From the NCBI GenBank assembly GCA_944381315.1, contig CALWKR010000020.1, forward strand, positions 1 through 55,209: a stretch of DNA of 55,209 nucleotides. Direction: 5' to 3'. Shown here one piece after another: positions 32,992-42,871 of this stretch; the first letter of the stretch is position 1, and each line of letters opens with the position of its first letter. Position numbers and translations under genes: made by a program. The notes under the pieces were generated by a model. That model had not been told where the DNA came from. It was given only the letters and a program-made list of their open reading frames with translations, and made no database searches. This stretch comes from an uncultured Christensenellaceae bacterium. GTDB taxonomy: Bacteria > Bacillota > Clostridia > Christensenellales > UBA3700.

Positions 32992-34020
32992 TCACAGCTT
33001 GTCCGCGATCTCGGTCAGCAGTCTCTCCGTCTTTTCCCAGCCCAGGCAGGGATCGGTGACGGACATCCCGTACTCGCATCCCGTGACGGGCTGAGCGCCG
33101 TCCTTGATGTAGCTCTCGATCAAGAATCCCTTGACGAACTTGCGCAATCTCGGGTTGTGACGGATGTTGTCGGTCACCTCTTTCGCGATGCGGATCTGCT
33201 CGATGAACTTCTTGCCGCTGTTGCTGTGATTGGTGTCCACGATGACGGCGGGATTTTTCAGCCCCTGCGCCTCGTACATATCGGCAAAGCGCATCAGATC
33301 CTCATAGTGATAGTTGGGGATATTGTTGCCGTAGACGTCCACGCTGCCGCGGAGTATCGCGTGCGCATAGGGGTTGCCCTCGGTGCGGACTTGGCAGGTG
33401 CGGTACTTGAACTCGTTGGGTATTTGCGCCGCATAGATCGAGTTGAGCGTAACGGGGAAGCTGCCGTTCATCGGATTCTTGATGCCGCACGGAATGTCTA
33501 CGCCGCTCGCGACAAGGCGGTGCTGTTGGTCTTCGCTCGATCTCGCGCCGACGGCGACGTAGGTCAAGAGATCGTCCAGATAGACGTGATTCTCGGGATA
33601 GAGCATCTCGTCGGCGGCGGACAGTCCGCTCTCTCCGATAGCGCGCAGATGCATCTTGCGCAGCGCGATGATGCCGGCTTGGATGTCGGTCTCGTTCTTG
33701 TGCGGATCGGGGTTGTGCAATATGCCCTTGTAGCCCTCGCCCTTGGTGCGCGGCTTGTTGGTGTAGATGCGCGGAATGACAAAGATCTTGTCCTTGATCT
33801 TGTCGGCGAGCACGGCGAGCCTGGACACATAGTCACAGACTGCGGTCTCATTGTCGGCGGAACATGGCCCGACGATCGCGATGAGTCTGTCGTCCTCTCC
33901 GCGCAAGATCGCCTTTGCCTCTTCGTCGCGGCGCGCCTTTACGGCGGCGATCTCGGGCGTCACGGGCTCGAGTTGCTTGATCTCCTCGGACGACATGATC
34001 TGTTTGACTTTGACAAACAT
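32992..34020 (-). CDS. 3-deoxy-7-phosphoheptulonate (DAHP) synthase, AroG/F/H type
   Basis: 342 residues, usual for type I-alpha enzymes. It condenses phosphoenolpyruvate and erythrose-4-phosphate in the first step of the shikimate pathway. Conserved active-site and metal-ligand segments are present: IVGPCSADN, RIYTNKPRTKGEGYKG, CQVRTEGNPYAHAILRG, VDTNHSNSGKK and GFLIESYIKDG. The ATG at 34020 shares one base with the stop of the copper ATPase gene (TGATG), so it is translated by coupling. No other aromatic-pathway gene is nearby, which makes the pairing odd. Confidence 0.96.
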   Translation of the reverse strand: MFVKVKQIMSSEEIKQLEPVTPEIAAVKARRDEEAKAILRGEDDRLIAIVGPCSADNETAVCDYVSRLAVLADKIKDKIFVIPRIYTNKPRTKGEGYKGILHNPDPHKNETDIQAGIIALRKMHLRAIGESGLSAADEMLYPENHVYLDDLLTYVAVGARSSEDQQHRLVASGVDIPCGIKNPMNGSFPVTLNSIYAAQIPNEFKYRTCQVRTEGNPYAHAILRGSVDVYGNNIPNYHYEDLMRFADMYEAQGLKNPAVIVDTNHSNSGKKFIEQIRIAKEVTDNIRHNPRLRKFVKGFLIESYIKDGAQPVTGCEYGMSVTDPCLGWEKTERLLTEIADKL

Positions 34021-36545
34021 CAGTCGACCACCTCGTATCCTGCGTCCTCTATCGCCTTGGCGATGTCCGCTTTCGCGACGTCCTTGTCCATGGTCACGAC
34101 TGCCTGTTCGGCATCCTTGTCCGCCTTGCAGTCGACGACGCCGTCCAACGCTTTGACCGCGTCGGAGACGTGCTTTTCGCAATGAGCACACATCATGCCC
34201 TTGACTTTTACCGTCATTGTCTTCATTTCTCTTTCCTCCTCGGGAGCAACGGCGCACGCGTTGCACGCGCAAGCGCGCGGCTGCTCTGCCGCTTTGTTTT
34301 CAATTATATTATCTTTGCCGCGATTTTTCAACCGTTTGGGCTTGAACAAACTCAATCTCAACGCGTTGAGCACGACGCTGACGGACGACAGACTCATCGC
34401 GAGCGCCGCGATCATCGGATCGAGCAGCAGTCCGCCGAGCGCATATACGACGCCTGCGGCGAACGGGATGCCCAAGATGTTGTAGATGAACGCCCAAAAC
34501 AAGTTCTCCTTGATGTTGCGCACGGTCGCCCTGCCGAGCTCGGTCGCGTATGCGGCGCCGCATACGTCGCCTCCGACGAGCACTACGTCCGCGCTCTCGA
34601 CTGCTATGTCGCTGCCCTCGCCGATCGCTATGCCCACGTCGGCGGTGGACAGCGCCGGCGCGTCGTTTATCCCGTCGCCGACCATGGCGACCTTCTTGCC
34701 CTCTCTCATCAATGCGGCGACTTTGTCGGCCTTGTCGCCGGGCAGCACCTCGGCGATGACTTCGTCGATGCCTGCCTCCTTTGCTATCGCGCCTGCAGTC
34801 GCGGCATTGTCGCCGGTCAGCATGATCGCCTTGATGTGCTGCGCGTGCAAGTCCTCGACAAGTTCTTTCGCGCCGCTTTTCAGTCCGTCCGCAAGAGCGA
34901 TCGAGCCTATCGCCTTGCCGTCATATGCGGCGGCGACGACGCTCGCGCCCATTTGATATGCGCGTCCCAACGCGTCCGCGATCGGCGCTACGTCCACGCC
35001 TTCGCGCTCCAAAAATGCCTGCTTGCCGCACAACAAGACCTTGCCGTCCACCTTGGCCTTCACCCCATAGCCGCTGATGTTCTCCACCTCTTCCGCGACA
35101 GCGGCGTCGGCGCCGTTCTCGGCAGCGTATTCTGTGACCGCCTTGGCGAGAGGATGAGTGCTCAAACTCTCGGCAGACGCACACAGGCCCAAAAATTTTG
35201 TTGCGTCGATCGTCGAGAAGACCTCTTTGACCTTGGGGATGCCCTCGGTCACCGTGCCCGTCTTGTCGAGCACGACGGTGTCGACGTGCGCGCACCTCTC
35301 CAACGCCTCGGCGCTCTTGAACAAAATGCCTATCTTGGCTCCCGCGCCGCTGCCGGTGATGATCGCCGTCGGCGTCGCAAGTCCGAGCGCGCAGGGGCAG
35401 GCTATCGTCAATACGGACACGAACACTTTGATGACGAACGCGCTGTCCTCGCCGCCTGCGGTCGCCCAAATTATCGCCGCGACGACTGCGATCGCCATGA
35501 CCGACGGGACAAAGATCTTGCTGACTTTGTCGGCGAGCTTGGCGATCGGCGCCTTGCTGTTTTGCGCGTTTTCGACGAGCTTGATTATCTTGCTGAGCAT
35601 CGTGTCGCCGCCGACTCCCGTCGCGCGGAACTTCAATGTCCCGTCGCCGTTGACGGTGCCGCCGATGACTCTGTCGCCGACCTTTTTGTCGACGGGCAAA
35701 CTCTCGCCCGTGATCATGCTCTCCTGCACCGCGCTCTCGCCCTCAATGACTTCGCCATCGCAGCAAAAACTCTCGCCTGCACGCACGAGCACTATGTCGC
35801 CGACGGCTACGTCCGCCGCGTCGACCTTGACGAATTCGCCGCCGCGGAGCACATATGCCTCCTTGGGCGCGAGCATCGTCAGCTTGGAGATCGCCTCGCC
35901 CGTCTTGGCGAGCGCGCGGTGCTCCAAATACTTCCCCAGCGAGATCAATGCGAGTATGACTGCCGCCGACTCAAAATAGAGATTGTGGACCGCATGCGTA
36001 TCTCCGCCGCAGATGAGCACGAATCCGTAGATGCTGTACGCGAACGCCGCCGTCGTGCTGATCGCGACGAGCGTGTCCATGTTGGGGTCGAGTCTGAAAA
36101 GGTTGCGATAGCCGCGCAGATAGATCTTGTAGCTGACCGCCATGACGGGTACGCAAAGACAGATCTGCACGATCGCAAAGACGAGCGGATCGCCGTCCGG
36201 GGAGATCGCGTCGGGATAGGGCACGCCGATCATGGGCAACATCGACCACAGCAGCAGCGACAACCCCAGCACGATGCGGACGATCGCAAGCACGAGATCG
36301 GCGTCGACTTTGGTCGCCGTCCTGCCGCTCTTCTCTGCAAATTCTGCCTGATAGCCCGCCTTGGCGACGGCCGCGGCGAGCGCGTCTTTGCCGGCGAGCT
36401 TTTCATCATACTCGACGACTGCCTTGCCGCTCGCAAAGTTGACGTCGGCGCGCGAAACGCCGTTGACTTTGAGCAACGCCTTTTGGCAGCTCGCGCTGCA
36501 TACGACGCAGCTCATGCCTTTGATGTTGAAAATCACGCTCTTCAT
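34020..36545 (-). CDS. copA: Copper-exporting P1B-type ATPase with N- and C-terminal metal-binding domains
   Basis: 841 residues. An N-terminal HMA domain carries GMSCVVC (Cys13, Cys16). Then follow membrane helices, the actuator motif TGES (279-282), the metal-transport motif CPC (383-385), the phosphorylation motif DKTGT (427-431), TGDN (577-580) and GDGINDAP (623-630). CPC places it among Cu+ exporters. After the last helices comes a cysteine-rich linker (Cys759, Cys761, Cys764) and a second, complete HMA domain with GMMCAHC (Cys786, Cys789), resembling a fused CopZ chaperone. The start at 36545 is the ATG beyond which homology stops. It has its own promoter and is coupled to DAHP synthase. 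No CopY-type box was seen. Confidence 0.96.
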   Translation of the reverse strand: MKSVIFNIKGMSCVVCSASCQKALLKVNGVSRADVNFASGKAVVEYDEKLAGKDALAAAVAKAGYQAEFAEKSGRTATKVDADLVLAIVRIVLGLSLLLWSMLPMIGVPYPDAISPDGDPLVFAIVQICLCVPVMAVSYKIYLRGYRNLFRLDPNMDTLVAISTTAAFAYSIYGFVLICGGDTHAVHNLYFESAAVILALISLGKYLEHRALAKTGEAISKLTMLAPKEAYVLRGGEFVKVDAADVAVGDIVLVRAGESFCCDGEVIEGESAVQESMITGESLPVDKKVGDRVIGGTVNGDGTLKFRATGVGGDTMLSKIIKLVENAQNSKAPIAKLADKVSKIFVPSVMAIAVVAAIIWATAGGEDSAFVIKVFVSVLTIACPCALGLATPTAIITGSGAGAKIGILFKSAEALERCAHVDTVVLDKTGTVTEGIPKVKEVFSTIDATKFLGLCASAESLSTHPLAKAVTEYAAENGADAAVAEEVENISGYGVKAKVDGKVLLCGKQAFLEREGVDVAPIADALGRAYQMGASVVAAAYDGKAIGSIALADGLKSGAKELVEDLHAQHIKAIMLTGDNAATAGAIAKEAGIDEVIAEVLPGDKADKVAALMREGKKVAMVGDGINDAPALSTADVGIAIGEGSDIAVESADVVLVGGDVCGAAYATELGRATVRNIKENLFWAFIYNILGIPFAAGVVYALGGLLLDPMIAALAMSLSSVSVVLNALRLSLFKPKRLKNRGKDNIIENKAAEQPRACACNACAVAPEEEREMKTMTVKVKGMMCAHCEKHVSDAVKALDGVVDCKADKDAEQAVVTMDKDVAKADIAKAIEDAGYEVVD

Positions 36546-36582
36546 TTCAATCCCTATCAAATCAGTAGACTTTGTTTTCTCT

Positions 36583-36611
36583 ATGATAACATTATGCGCG
36601 CAGGATGTCAA
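36583..36611 (-). promoter_or_regulatory. SigA promoter of copA
   Basis: TTGACA (36606-36611), 17-bp spacer, TATCAT (36583-36588), about 38 bases before the ATG. Confidence 0.76.
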
Positions 36612-36706
36612 TAAAAATACGCCGGCATACGCGACTTTGTGTACTGCGACGCCTTTTCGGAGAACTTGAAAAGGCGGTCTCTGTGCAGACAAAGCCTTCG
36701 CTTTGC

Positions 36707-36733
36707 AAAAAAAATCGCGATATGTATCGCGAT
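36707..36733 (-). terminator. Second terminator of the uronate operon
   Basis: ATCGCGAT (36714-36721) pairs with ATCGCGAT (36726-36733) across four bases, followed on the minus strand by seven more T. It backs up the terminator at 36746-36776; a third small hairpin (CAAAGC ... GCTTTG) follows. Confidence 0.78.
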
Positions 36734-36745
36734 ATCCCACTTTTG

Positions 36746-36776
36746 CAAAAAAACGGGGCAGGTCGCCCTGCCCCGT
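36746..36776 (-). terminator. Main terminator of the uronate operon
   Basis: A perfect 10-bp stem ACGGGGCAGG (36753-36762 with 36767-36776) with a four-base loop and seven T on the minus strand, 12 bases past the last stop codon. Confidence 0.9.
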
Positions 36777-36787
36777 CTCTCGATCCG

Positions 36788-38098
36788 TCAAAGCGTGGGT
36801 ACGGATACCGCGCCGCCGTCCTCGCCGTAGGCGATGTCGATGACGATGTGCATGCTGTCAAAGACGTCCGCTTTGAGCACAAGCTTTTGGTTGACCGCGT
36901 TCTCCTCGACATAATAAGGCATGATGCGCTCGACGTAATAGTCGATCTGATCCAGCCTGCTGTGCTTGTTGTTGTAGTCGTAGGTATAGCGCGCGGTGGT
37001 CATTGCGCCGATGTTGTCCCAGACATAGGAGATGTCCTCGTCAAAGTTGCTCCAATACTTGTTGCCCGACTCGATGTTCTCCTCAAGATTGATCCTCAGA
37101 GCCTCGTCGAAGTATGTCTCGATCCCGACCTGCCACTCTGCGACCGACTCTTTGAGACTGTCGAGATATTGCGGGATCGTCTGTTCGATCGCCGTCGTCC
37201 AGCCGGCGTCCGACGTGGAAGCAGGCACTTCCGGCACCGTCTCGAAGCCGATCACGGGCGCGTTCTCGGGCATGGCGTAAACCGATCTGTACTGCGCCTG
37301 CATGACATGGGTATAGATCTTGTTGCCGTTGGAGAAGCCGACGCAGTCTTCGGACAGGAAGGTGCCGACGTGCACGCCGTATTCTTCGAGCAGAGTGAGC
37401 CCGTCCTCGATCGTCTCGAACACGACGGGATCGCCGCCGTTGACGGAAGTCTTGGTCACTCCGTCCTCGCTCGCGACGACATAGACGATGCTGTTGTCTA
37501 TCGCCGCCTTGATCGTGTCGTATCTGTACTTGTCGCTCTGCGATTCTGCCGCCTTGGTCTGCAACTCTTCGAGTTTCGCTGCCCCGTCCTCGCCTATGCA
37601 ATCGGTGAAGTCGTCATAGAAGTTCTCCCAGATCTCGGGATAGACGGTCAGCTTGAAGTAGAAGTTGTCCGAGCCGTTCTGCGCGTACTGAACATACGAA
37701 TATTGGTCGTACCACGCATTGGTCTCTCTGCCGAGATCGGCGAGGGCTTGCTGTCTGTCGCTCTTGGTGCCGAACAGGTCGTCCAAGAAGTTGCTGTCCT
37801 CGTCGGCGAGCTCGTCGCTGAGAGCGTTGTACATCTTTTCGTATCGATCCCAACCCTTGTCGGACGAAGTGCCGCGCTCGATCGCCGCGTTGAAGTGTCT
37901 CTCGACGGCGAACTCTGTCGTGAAGGACGCCTGCTGCAAGTTGGCGAGAATGGACTCGTACTTGCTCTCGAAATCCTTCATATCGTCCTCGATGGACTGA
38001 TAGTACTCTTCTTCGCTCTGCGAGCAGCCGACGAACACGGTCGCAAGCAGGCATATGACGGCAATGATCGCCGTGAGGATAACGTATCTCTTTTTCAT
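36788..38098 (-). CDS. Surface lipoprotein of unknown function, end of uronate operon
   Basis: 436 residues. The lipoprotein signal ends in FVGC (Cys25). The mature part is acidic and helix-rich at first ([19 protein letters not shown]), then mixed, with many aromatic residues in the last 150 ([17 protein letters not shown]). No domain is recognised. The ATG lies three bases after the symporter stop, with GAGGAG overlapping that stop, so the two are translated together. As an exposed lipoprotein cotranscribed with a sugar symporter it may bind or present a uronic-acid glycan; this is inference. Confidence 0.82.
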   Translation of the reverse strand: MKKRYVILTAIIAVICLLATVFVGCSQSEEEYYQSIEDDMKDFESKYESILANLQQASFTTEFAVERHFNAAIERGTSSDKGWDRYEKMYNALSDELADEDSNFLDDLFGTKSDRQQALADLGRETNAWYDQYSYVQYAQNGSDNFYFKLTVYPEIWENFYDDFTDCIGEDGAAKLEELQTKAAESQSDKYRYDTIKAAIDNSIVYVVASEDGVTKTSVNGGDPVVFETIEDGLTLLEEYGVHVGTFLSEDCVGFSNGNKIYTHVMQAQYRSVYAMPENAPVIGFETVPEVPASTSDAGWTTAIEQTIPQYLDSLKESVAEWQVGIETYFDEALRINLEENIESGNKYWSNFDEDISYVWDNIGAMTTARYTYDYNNKHSRLDQIDYYVERIMPYYVEENAVNQKLVLKADVFDSMHIVIDIAYGEDGGAVSVPTL

Positions 38099-38101
38099 AG
38101 C

Positions 38102-39703
38102 TCACTCCTCCCCGTCAAAGTGCACCGTCTCGGCGGCGACCGCCTCTTTGAATTCGACGACGTCTTTGCCGTCGATGACGACTTTGCCGTCCTCGGTGAC
38201 GGGAGCTTCGGCGCCCTGCTCGGCAGCCTTCTTGGCTTCGTACTCCGCCTTTCTCTTGTGCGCGAGCCTGACTTCGATCTCAGCCATCTTCTTGCCCGAG
38301 AGGTTGTAGAACAGCATCGGGATGATGGACACGAGGTTGGTGATGGCAGGTATGATCGTGAAGATCATGAAGATGCCCATCTTGGTGAACTCGGTCTGCG
38401 CCGGCGTATGGTCGTTGAGGAAGCCGAGCGGCTGCGAGAACAGGAAGAACGCGAGCAGCCAGGACAGGAAGTAGTCCTTGAATCCCGACGAGACCTTGCT
38501 GCGCAAGCTCATCAGCGAGAACGTGATGCCCTCGAGTCTCTCGCCCGTCTTGTCTTCCCAATAGTCGAGCGTATCGGTCGCCATGAGGTGCGGCACGACG
38601 TTGAGCACGCCGACTGGCAGCATTGCGAAGAACATCAGCACCGCGACGAGTATGAAGTCGGTGCCGCCCAGCAGATATATGATGAAGATGAGCGCCAGCG
38701 CCGCTGAATGCCAAACCGTAGCCAAGATGAACAGCCGCTTGGAGTCCATCTTGCGTTTCAGCCGCGGAGCGAACAGCATGCCTATCATCGACGCGATCGC
38801 GCTCGGGAGCGCAAACGCTATCTGCAGCGAGCCGTTGCTGTATATGTATGCGACGACGTACATGATCGCCGCGCTGACGAGGTTGCGGAAGAACGTCAGC
38901 AAATTGGACAAGATCAGCAGCAGGAAGGGCTTGTTCTTGAACATATACTTGAATCCTTCCAACAAGCTCGGCGTGGTCTCGGTAGGTTCGCATCTCTCCT
39001 TGACGCGGATGCCGCCGAGCACCATGAACAGAGGTCCGAGCACGCCGATGATGATCGCCGTGATCATATAGGTATTGGTGTAGTCGTCGTTGCTGAGCAG
39101 CAAGCCGAGCGAGATGAGCACGAGCGCGGACTGCTCGCCTATCGATCCCAGCACACGGCTGACCGAGATCAGCTTGGATCTCTCGTCCATATTGGGCGAC
39201 GCGACTGCCGGGATGCCGTCCAGAGGCACGCCGACGATGGTACCGGTGATGTCATAGAGGATATATGTGACGTACATCCACGCGATCTTGCCGCCGGAAG
39301 AGAATCCGGTGACCGGCATGAACATCAAGATCGTAACTATCGCCCACGGCACCGCGCCGATGACGAGGTAGGGGCGCATCTTACCCCAGCGCGTACGGGT
39401 CTTGTCGACGATCATGCCCATGACGGGGTCGTTGAGGCCGTCGAAGATCTTGGTGATCAGGAACATCGTGCCAACATCCGTTGCATTTATGCCCACGCAC
39501 GCTGTGTAGAAGAACAACAGGTAGCCCTGAACAAGACCGGTGACCGCGCTGCTTGCGAAACGCGCGAGCGCGAACAGGATGTAATCCTTCTTGGACAGGA
39601 ACTTTTCGTTGATCAGCTTGCTGTCTTCGGCGGCATTGTTGTCCGCGCCGCCGTCAGGAGCGAGCTGAGCCAACTCTTGGTTGGTGTCGATCGTATTTTC
39701 CAA
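38102..39703 (-). CDS. GPH-family (MelB-like) sugar:cation symporter
   Basis: 533 residues with about 12 membrane helices. Family marks: FDGLNDPVMGMIVDKTRTRWGKMRPYL near 85-112 (the cation-site aspartates and the RWGK-RP loop of glycoside-pentoside-hexuronide carriers), and TDTLDYWEDKTGERLEG in the second half. A long charged C-terminal tail of about 70 residues is extra. It probably brings uronates or uronide disaccharides into the cell. The start is TTG at 39703, set by GGGAGG eight bases upstream; an out-of-frame ATG lies between them and is too close to the ribosome site. Confidence 0.92.
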   Translation of the reverse strand: MENTIDTNQELAQLAPDGGADNNAAEDSKLINEKFLSKKDYILFALARFASSAVTGLVQGYLLFFYTACVGINATDVGTMFLITKIFDGLNDPVMGMIVDKTRTRWGKMRPYLVIGAVPWAIVTILMFMPVTGFSSGGKIAWMYVTYILYDITGTIVGVPLDGIPAVASPNMDERSKLISVSRVLGSIGEQSALVLISLGLLLSNDDYTNTYMITAIIIGVLGPLFMVLGGIRVKERCEPTETTPSLLEGFKYMFKNKPFLLLILSNLLTFFRNLVSAAIMYVVAYIYSNGSLQIAFALPSAIASMIGMLFAPRLKRKMDSKRLFILATVWHSAALALIFIIYLLGGTDFILVAVLMFFAMLPVGVLNVVPHLMATDTLDYWEDKTGERLEGITFSLMSLRSKVSSGFKDYFLSWLLAFFLFSQPLGFLNDHTPAQTEFTKMGIFMIFTIIPAITNLVSIIPMLFYNLSGKKMAEIEVRLAHKRKAEYEAKKAAEQGAEAPVTEDGKVVIDGKDVVEFKEAVAAETVHFDGEE

Positions 39704-39755
39704 TTCATAACCTCCCGATTATCACTTTTGTGATATCTCTATTTGGTGACTTGCG

Positions 39756-41702
39756 TCACTTTGTCCTTTGGGTGAGCTGCTTGTCGAAGAACTTGCCGTC
39801 CGCATAGCTCATTACGAACGCGCCCGTACTGCTCCAAGCCTGCAACAGACTGCCCTGCTTGTGCAGCGGAGAGAAGAACTCCACCGGAGTGTAGTTGCCC
39901 TTCTCGAAGTTGTATTCGAACCAGCGCGTCAGCGGATAGACATAGTCCATGCCGTGCATCAGCTTTGCGTACGCATAGACGCAGGACAGATAGGGCCAGT
40001 CTCCGCCGTTGTGATAGTAGTACGGCAGCGAGGACTTCTGAACGATGTCCGTCGCGCGCTTGTAGAAAGGATAGACGCTCAGCGTGCCGAAGTCGCCTGC
40101 GATCTGCTCGCCGTTCTTGTCCGACTCCAACCACTTCTCCATGGCCGAGAGCACCGATACGGCGCGCTTGTCGTCGCACAGTCCGAACAAAATGACCGGC
40201 ACCGTGTCAATCGACAGGTTGTCCTCGACGAAGTCTGCGTCCTTGTAGTTGACGAACCACCCCTTGGCGTCGTCCCAGAGCAAGGCGTTGATGGACTCCT
40301 TGACTTTGCGATATTTGGCATACCACGAGTCCCCCGACGCGCCGACGACGTCGCACATCTCCGCCATCGCGAACAGCGCGCGCGCATAGAGAGCTTCGTC
40401 GTAGGTGACATAGCCGCAGCGGAACACGTTGTCGCACCAATCGCGGCGGTTGAACTCTCCGCTCTTGACGAGCAAGCCGCTCGCGTCCGTCTCTTCTCCG
40501 AGCCTGTCGAGGACGAGCCGCGCGGCGTCCAAGACGGTGCCGCAGTCGCACTGCTCGCTCAATATCGACTTGTCGCCCGTGTGGCGCAGATAGTCATAGA
40601 TCATTATTACAAAGAAGGACGGCGAATCGTAGTGGTTGCCCCAATAGTTGCGGAAGTTGAACTTGACCGCAGACGGACACTCGCCCTTCTTGTTGATGCC
40701 GCACGCGAGAGTGACGATCTCGTTGCGGACGAGGTCGGGCCTGACGGGCAGCACCGACAGCACCGTCCAATAGGCGTCGCGGTAGTACGTCCTTGCCGGG
40801 AACTGATAGACTATGCCGGCGAGGAAGCCCTTGAACTTGCCCAGCTCCTTGTAGTTGGACAGCGAGCAATTGAGCAGCGAGCGGTAGTAAGCGTCCGCAA
40901 ATTCCTGCCCCTTGACCTCGGCGACCTTGCCTCCGTCCGGGCACGCGAGCGAATCGACGTATGCGTCGGCGTCCGCGAGCGCGCGGTCAAAGGAGTCGAA
41001 CGCGTCGTCCACGCTGCTGAAAGTATAGTCGTTGCGCGTCCCGGCGCTGACGACATAGCGCATCTTCTTCACTTCGCCGGCATTGAGTCGCGCGCCGTAG
41101 GCGAATTGATTGAAGAATCCTCTCTCATGTTCGAGCGCAACGGCCTTTTCGCCTATCGCGAAGTCTATGTAGAAATCGCCGAGCACGTCGCCGTGCAGAC
41201 GATAGTGCGAGCCGACTTGCGTCAAGCCGTTCTTCTTGCTCTTGACAAATCCGGCAAGCAGCGTCGCGATCGTCTTGGGGCTAAGTCTGTTGGCGAGCAG
41301 CTGCTCGACATAGGAGCTGTAATTCACGCCATAATTGACCGTGTCCGAAAACTCGATCGCCTGCTTTGCCGCGACCTGCGTCTGCACGAAGATCGCATTG
41401 GTGCCCGAGTCGAGGAAGAGCGTGATCTCGATGTCGCACTTGGGGTGAGCGATGCGCACGACCTGCTTTTTGCCGACCATCGTGACCGTCTTGGGCTCGG
41501 AATAATCGAGCGGCACTCCGTCCACCGAGTAGACGGAATAGAAGTTGCTGAACACGGAAAACTTGTTCATCACCGCATACTTGGAGACGGCGCCTCTGCC
41601 GTCGAACTGCGCGGTGATGCGATTGTTGCTGACGTCGTATTCCGCGATGTCGGCGAGGACTCCCTCGACTACCATCGCGCCGCCCTTGAAGTACTTTTTC
41701 AT
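39756..41702 (-). CDS. Six-hairpin glycosidase superfamily enzyme
   Basis: 648 residues, no signal peptide, so cytoplasmic. An N-terminal beta-sandwich (about 1-230) precedes an (alpha/alpha)6 barrel (about 260-648) with FPARTYYRDAYWTVLSVLPV, the RDxYW segment seen in debranching-type and related six-hairpin hydrolases, plus GEFNRRDWCDNVFRCGY, ENLSIDTVPVILFG-like and YYYHNGGDWPYLS segments. The exact GH family is not clear. The ATG overlaps the stop of the upstream oxidoreductase (ATGA), and a 52-base gap precedes the symporter gene. In this operon it may remove a neutral sugar from imported uronic-acid oligosaccharides. Confidence 0.82.
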   Translation of the reverse strand: MKKYFKGGAMVVEGVLADIAEYDVSNNRITAQFDGRGAVSKYAVMNKFSVFSNFYSVYSVDGVPLDYSEPKTVTMVGKKQVVRIAHPKCDIEITLFLDSGTNAIFVQTQVAAKQAIEFSDTVNYGVNYSSYVEQLLANRLSPKTIATLLAGFVKSKKNGLTQVGSHYRLHGDVLGDFYIDFAIGEKAVALEHERGFFNQFAYGARLNAGEVKKMRYVVSAGTRNDYTFSSVDDAFDSFDRALADADAYVDSLACPDGGKVAEVKGQEFADAYYRSLLNCSLSNYKELGKFKGFLAGIVYQFPARTYYRDAYWTVLSVLPVRPDLVRNEIVTLACGINKKGECPSAVKFNFRNYWGNHYDSPSFFVIMIYDYLRHTGDKSILSEQCDCGTVLDAARLVLDRLGEETDASGLLVKSGEFNRRDWCDNVFRCGYVTYDEALYARALFAMAEMCDVVGASGDSWYAKYRKVKESINALLWDDAKGWFVNYKDADFVEDNLSIDTVPVILFGLCDDKRAVSVLSAMEKWLESDKNGEQIAGDFGTLSVYPFYKRATDIVQKSSLPYYYHNGGDWPYLSCVYAYAKLMHGMDYVYPLTRWFEYNFEKGNYTPVEFFSPLHKQGSLLQAWSSTGAFVMSYADGKFFDKQLTQRTK

Positions 41703-42871
41703 GCCTGCTTGACTCCGCCCTGTTTCTCTTCTTCTATCCTCTGCTCGAGACCTGCGATGAACGCGTCCTCGTCGATCGGATAGACGACTTGCTTGCCCGT
41801 CCAGCTCGAGAGATGGATGGCGTTGCTGAACGTCAGTCCGTTGAGTCCGTCCGCATACGGCGCGATCAGCTTGCTCTCTTTGCCGAGCACGACGAGAGAG
41901 AAGTTGCGGATGACGTTGATGTGCTGCTGCTCTATCGCTCCCTTGATCATGTCGATCAAGTTGAGCTTGTACTTGTATGTCTTGTTGGGGATCTTGCCCA
42001 TAAAGACCTTGTTGGTGGCGCTGAATTGAGGTTCGGGCATACTGTTCTCGACAAAGGTGAGCTTCATCGTGATGTCGCTGCCCCCCTCAATGATCATCTT
42101 GCCGCCGTCGCCGCTGATCTCGAGACGGTTGGTGCCGGGCGCGTCGTGGGTGGATGTGATGAACACTCCCTCCGCGCCGCCTTCGAACTCGCAGACCGCG
42201 GTCACGTCGTTCTCGACATTGATCTTGCGCCCGACGGTCTTTGCGACGCTCCACACCTTGGTGATGGGCTTGCCTGCCAACCATGTGAACAGATCGAGCT
42301 GATGCGGATCTTGATTGATCAGCACGCCGCCGCCTTCGCCCGCCCAAGTGCCGCGCCAGCCGCCTTGGTCGTAGTACGCCTGCGGTCTGTACCAATTGGT
42401 GATGATCCAGACTATGCGTTTGAGATTGCCGAGCCTGCCGGAATCGATGATCTCTTTGGCCTTGACATACACCTTGTTGGTGCGTTGATTGTAGAGCAAT
42501 CCGAATTTGAGCTCGGGCTTGGTCTTGCCGTGTTCCGCCGCCTCGCGCACCGCCTTGGTATAGACGCCTGCCGGCTTGTCGCACAGCACATGCTTGCCTG
42601 CGTCGAGAGCCTCGATCGCGATGCCGGGATGCGCATAGTGCGGAGTGTCGATGATGATCGCGTCGACGTCCTTGTCTGCAAGCAGCTGCTTGTAGTCGTC
42701 AAAGACTTTGACCCCTGCGAGGTTGCTCTTCGCCCACTGTCTGCGATCTTCCTTGATGTCGCAGACGGCGGCGAGAACGCCGTTTTTGTCCATGCCCTTG
42801 AAGAGCCTCTTGGCATAGTTGCTTCCCTGCTTGCCTATGCCGATGATCCCGTACCTGACCTTGTCCATCAT
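41699..42871 (-). CDS. Gfo/Idh/MocA-family oxidoreductase (copy A)
   Basis: 390 residues from the ATG at 42871 (overlapping the upstream stop as ATGA; a second ATG follows at once). The N-terminal Rossmann fold has YGIIGIGKQGSNYAKR. CDKPAG near 100 is the conserved dehydrogenase lysine-proline motif. GEGGGVLINQDPHQLDL holds the family's catalytic-region histidine. It is closely related to copy B at 43827-44978: both contain YNQRTN, then WYRP or WYRS, WRxxWxGEGGG and LINQ-x-x-HQLDL, so the two look like a duplication flanking the TIM-barrel gene. It probably oxidises or reduces a sugar or glycoside hydroxyl with bound NAD(P). Confidence 0.93.
   Translation of the reverse strand: MMDKVRYGIIGIGKQGSNYAKRLFKGMDKNGVLAAVCDIKEDRRQWAKSNLAGVKVFDDYKQLLADKDVDAIIIDTPHYAHPGIAIEALDAGKHVLCDKPAGVYTKAVREAAEHGKTKPELKFGLLYNQRTNKVYVKAKEIIDSGRLGNLKRIVWIITNWYRPQAYYDQGGWRGTWAGEGGGVLINQDPHQLDLFTWLAGKPITKVWSVAKTVGRKINVENDVTAVCEFEGGAEGVFITSTHDAPGTNRLEISGDGGKMIIEGGSDITMKLTFVENSMPEPQFSATNKVFMGKIPNKTYKYKLNLIDMIKGAIEQQHINVIRNFSLVVLGKESKLIAPYADGLNGLTFSNAIHLSSWTGKQVVYPIDEDAFIAGLEQRIEEEKQGGVKQA

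Noticed and set aside
34170-36614. 814-codon plus-strand open frame
   Set aside because: Antisense to copA, whose motifs are complete on the other strand.
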